Shown: one piece after another, positions 61,801 through 64,000 of the stretch | Numbering within the stretch: the first letter of the stretch is position 1 | Layout of the letters: the number at the start of each line of letters is the position of its first letter | Assembly: GCA_034336665.1 (NCBI GenBank) | Contig: JAPFBE010000003.1 | Span: 16,780,360-16,844,359 of the forward strand | Reading direction: 5' to 3' | DNA length: 64,000 nt | DNA from: Luscinia megarhynchos | Lineage: Eukaryota > Chordata > Aves > Passeriformes > Turdidae | Made by a program: the position numbers and the translations under genes | Notes under the pieces: generated by a model | What the model was told of the DNA's origin: nothing | Seen by the model: the letters and a program-made list of their open reading frames with translations, nothing else | Databases searched by the model: none

Positions 61801-64000
61801 TATTTGAAATCCTTGAACCCCCTGTGCATAAAAGCCCCTTTGGTGAACTTTGGGTGGGAGCCCAGGTTCTCCCTCCATCTTATTAGCTCCATTGTTGACC
61901 CATTTGACCTCAGAGGTGAAGATGGAAAAATGCTGAGAACTTCTCACAGTGAAATATTTCTCAAATGCAAGACATCTTTAGCCAGAACAGCCTCTCATTC
62001 CGTTTTGGGGCTCTACAGGGTTCTGCTGACCCCAACCCCTGGCAGCTCTGCTTGAGTGGAGGGAGGGAGGAGTGCTGCTGGGGACACTACAGCACACACA
62101 CCAATGCTAGGGAATGCTATTCAGATCATATTGACTCTCCCCTCAGCTCTGACTTGCACTTGGGATAATATTTGGCCTACAAAGAAGGCAGTGAGGTATG
62201 GGCAAAGCAAACCTGCAAGGGTTTTTAGAGTCAGCTTTTGTCCTCTGACTGTGGATTATGGACAGACACAATTTCTGCCGATGGCAACAGTTTGCTCACA
62301 GCTGTGTTAATCAGGATGAGACACTTGGGACTTTGCATGATGGGAGAGAAAGCAGAGAGGAGGAAACACATTACACATAAACTTTTTGCCTTAGGGCCTG
62401 TTTTACTGTAGAGAGTGATTGAAGAGCTGAACCACTTCTGAAGGAGGGAAATCTGTCTTTATCATGCACTAGAAAAGGCATAAGCCTTACAGAGAAAAGA
62501 AAAAGGGGAAACAGAACCACAAGAAGATTTCTGCACCTTAGGAGTGGCTTATTTGAAGTGCAAAGTGAGACAGTGCTGTGCATGTGTGCAGAATCAGTGA
62601 AGCAATCAATCATAAAGCCTGTAACCAAGTCACAGCAGGAAATAAGTATCTGAAGGGATGACATCTTGTTTCTCTGCTACCAGGTTCTACAGTAATTTGG
62701 TCTTGTGGCAATTTATTTAAACAGTTACTATTCAGTGAGTGTCCATTGCTTTCCTGAAGAAAAGAAATGGAGAAGAAGGAAGCACAATATTTCTGAAGGT
62801 AGACAAAATCTTCCCTGAATTAAAATGAAGATAATATAGTCATAATATTTACAGTCAGCAATTTGCCTTAGTGAAAATAATAAGTATATATAAATCAGTT
62901 CAAATAATTCAAAGATTTGCAAAAGTTTTGTTCCAAAACAAATGGTTTAGTGAGCCCCAGTCTGTGCAGTTGATGTGGATCCTTATGCACTCTTAGGGAG
63001 CCATGAACAATAATAAGGATAGATCCATTATTTTAGCCAAGAGTGGATGCTTGTGGAACAGCTGGTCTTAGTTCAGTGAAGAATGTAGATGTTTCTTAGA
63101 CATCAGAAAACATCAGCTTGGTTCAGAGTTAGTGTTCAGGGCTGAACTTGGGCACTTACATACCTGGAACTCTGCCACGTGCTCTTGAGCTAGAGGTTCA
63201 CACTGGGGAGAGCCTCTCAAAAAGCTTTCCTTCTTTGCTCTCTAAGAAATTGTTAAAGGTCTGGGACATTTTGACTAATCTCCCTGAAGTGCTTTGGCTT
63301 TCTTTCAGCTGGCTTCTGATAAATGGAAGCCTTTTTCCTCGTCTCAAATCATACCGAGTTTAATGAGTGTAATGAGCTTTCTACTCTCAAATTGCTTATT
63401 GATTCTCCCAGACAACAGACTAATTTGTTAATAAAATAGAAATATACACCAGACATTCAATTGGTCAAGGGAGTTTAACTCATGTGCTTTATATAAATTA
63501 TACAAAACTTGTCATATTTATATAATTAGGACTCAGCATCAAGTTGGCTTACCAAGAGGGTTTTCTCAGTAGGACAATTCTTTTTTTTTGTGAAAATGAA
63601 GTGATTCTTGGAACATTCAAGTGATTTACTCAGTGGTTTATGGTCATTGTTTTTCTTACTCAGTTTCTTGGGAAGTTGGGACTAAAATGCTGACAGTCCA
63701 GGGAGCATGGAGAGGAAACAGCTTGTGATCACTGTAGTGACAGTAGTGATCTGCAGTGGAGAGAGACAGACCCACTGAGGAAAATGGGACACAGAGAGAG
63801 CCTTGCAAAAACAGCAGTACTTGGGAAGAGATGAGGGCATGGTTGCTGTCTGCCACAAGCCCTGGCTTGCTCTGCCAACACTGTTTTGCCTGTGGTTTGG
63901 TTTTACAGCTGCCCACTGCCACTGCCTGTGGGGGAGCTCTAGGGAATTACTTATGCAAGACACAATCAAATGTTTCCATTTCAAATTAATTAACAAACTT
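58897..64000. other. Unassigned non-coding DNA
   Basis: I recognise no gene or interspersed repeat. 59100-59790 is richer in G+C and gives opposing frames of 105-122 codons on both strands without domains. An AT-rich inverted repeat with 10-bp arms lies at 63489-63498 and 63516-63525. A T run sits near 63580-63589. Confidence 0.5.

Noticed and set aside
1..64000. CRISPR array, prokaryotic operon or intact provirus
   Set aside because: No spaced direct repeats, no ribosome-binding-site-led gene chains and no gag, pol or env reading frames were seen in the whole window.

Overview
The window reads as nuclear DNA of a bird, most likely a passerine. The evidence is the repeat content: five CR1-type LINE fragments plus one weaker one, long-terminal-repeat (LTR) pieces of avian ERVL/ERVK-like type, and at 24632-24780 a composite SINE with a tRNA-Ile-like head and a CR1-like tail, the architecture I associate with TguSINE1-type elements of passerines. 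The base composition is moderately AT-rich and CpG is scarce outside one LTR. No bacterial, plasmid or viral gene organisation is present: open frames are short, overlap on both strands and carry no recognisable domains.

Layout. 1-15567 is unassigned DNA interrupted by two CR1 fragments on the minus strand (1805-3060, which keeps a reverse-transcriptase catalytic motif, and 8272-8995). 15568-41515 is the repeat-rich part. It holds a solo LTR (15568-16130), an LTR-like segment (20440-20772), a plus-strand CR1 piece that abuts a 316-nt pure pyrimidine tract (22024-22564), a 1.16-kb CpG-rich LTR (23014-24177), the SINE, CR1 scraps (26573-26750, 30300-30356, 34976-35065), a minus-strand LTR (34081-34600) and another LTR-like segment (41026-41515). 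From 41516 to the end I recognise no interspersed repeat; this part carries a perfect (TATC)24 microsatellite (55847-55942), homopolymer runs and some AT-rich palindromic sequence.

No protein-coding gene could be named. The most coding-like frame is a 100-codon open frame on the minus strand at 58594-58896, which I could not assign to a family; a 229-codon frame at 38261-38950 is longer but looks like chance. The window is best seen as intergenic or large-intron sequence. I found no convincing new biological system. The observations most worth checking are the 58.6-58.9 kb frame, the LTR with promoter-like motifs and a consensus splice donor at 23.1-23.2 kb, the polypyrimidine tract, and the palindrome-containing AT-rich block near 48.05 kb. 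All family names come from memory of consensus sequences, without any database search.
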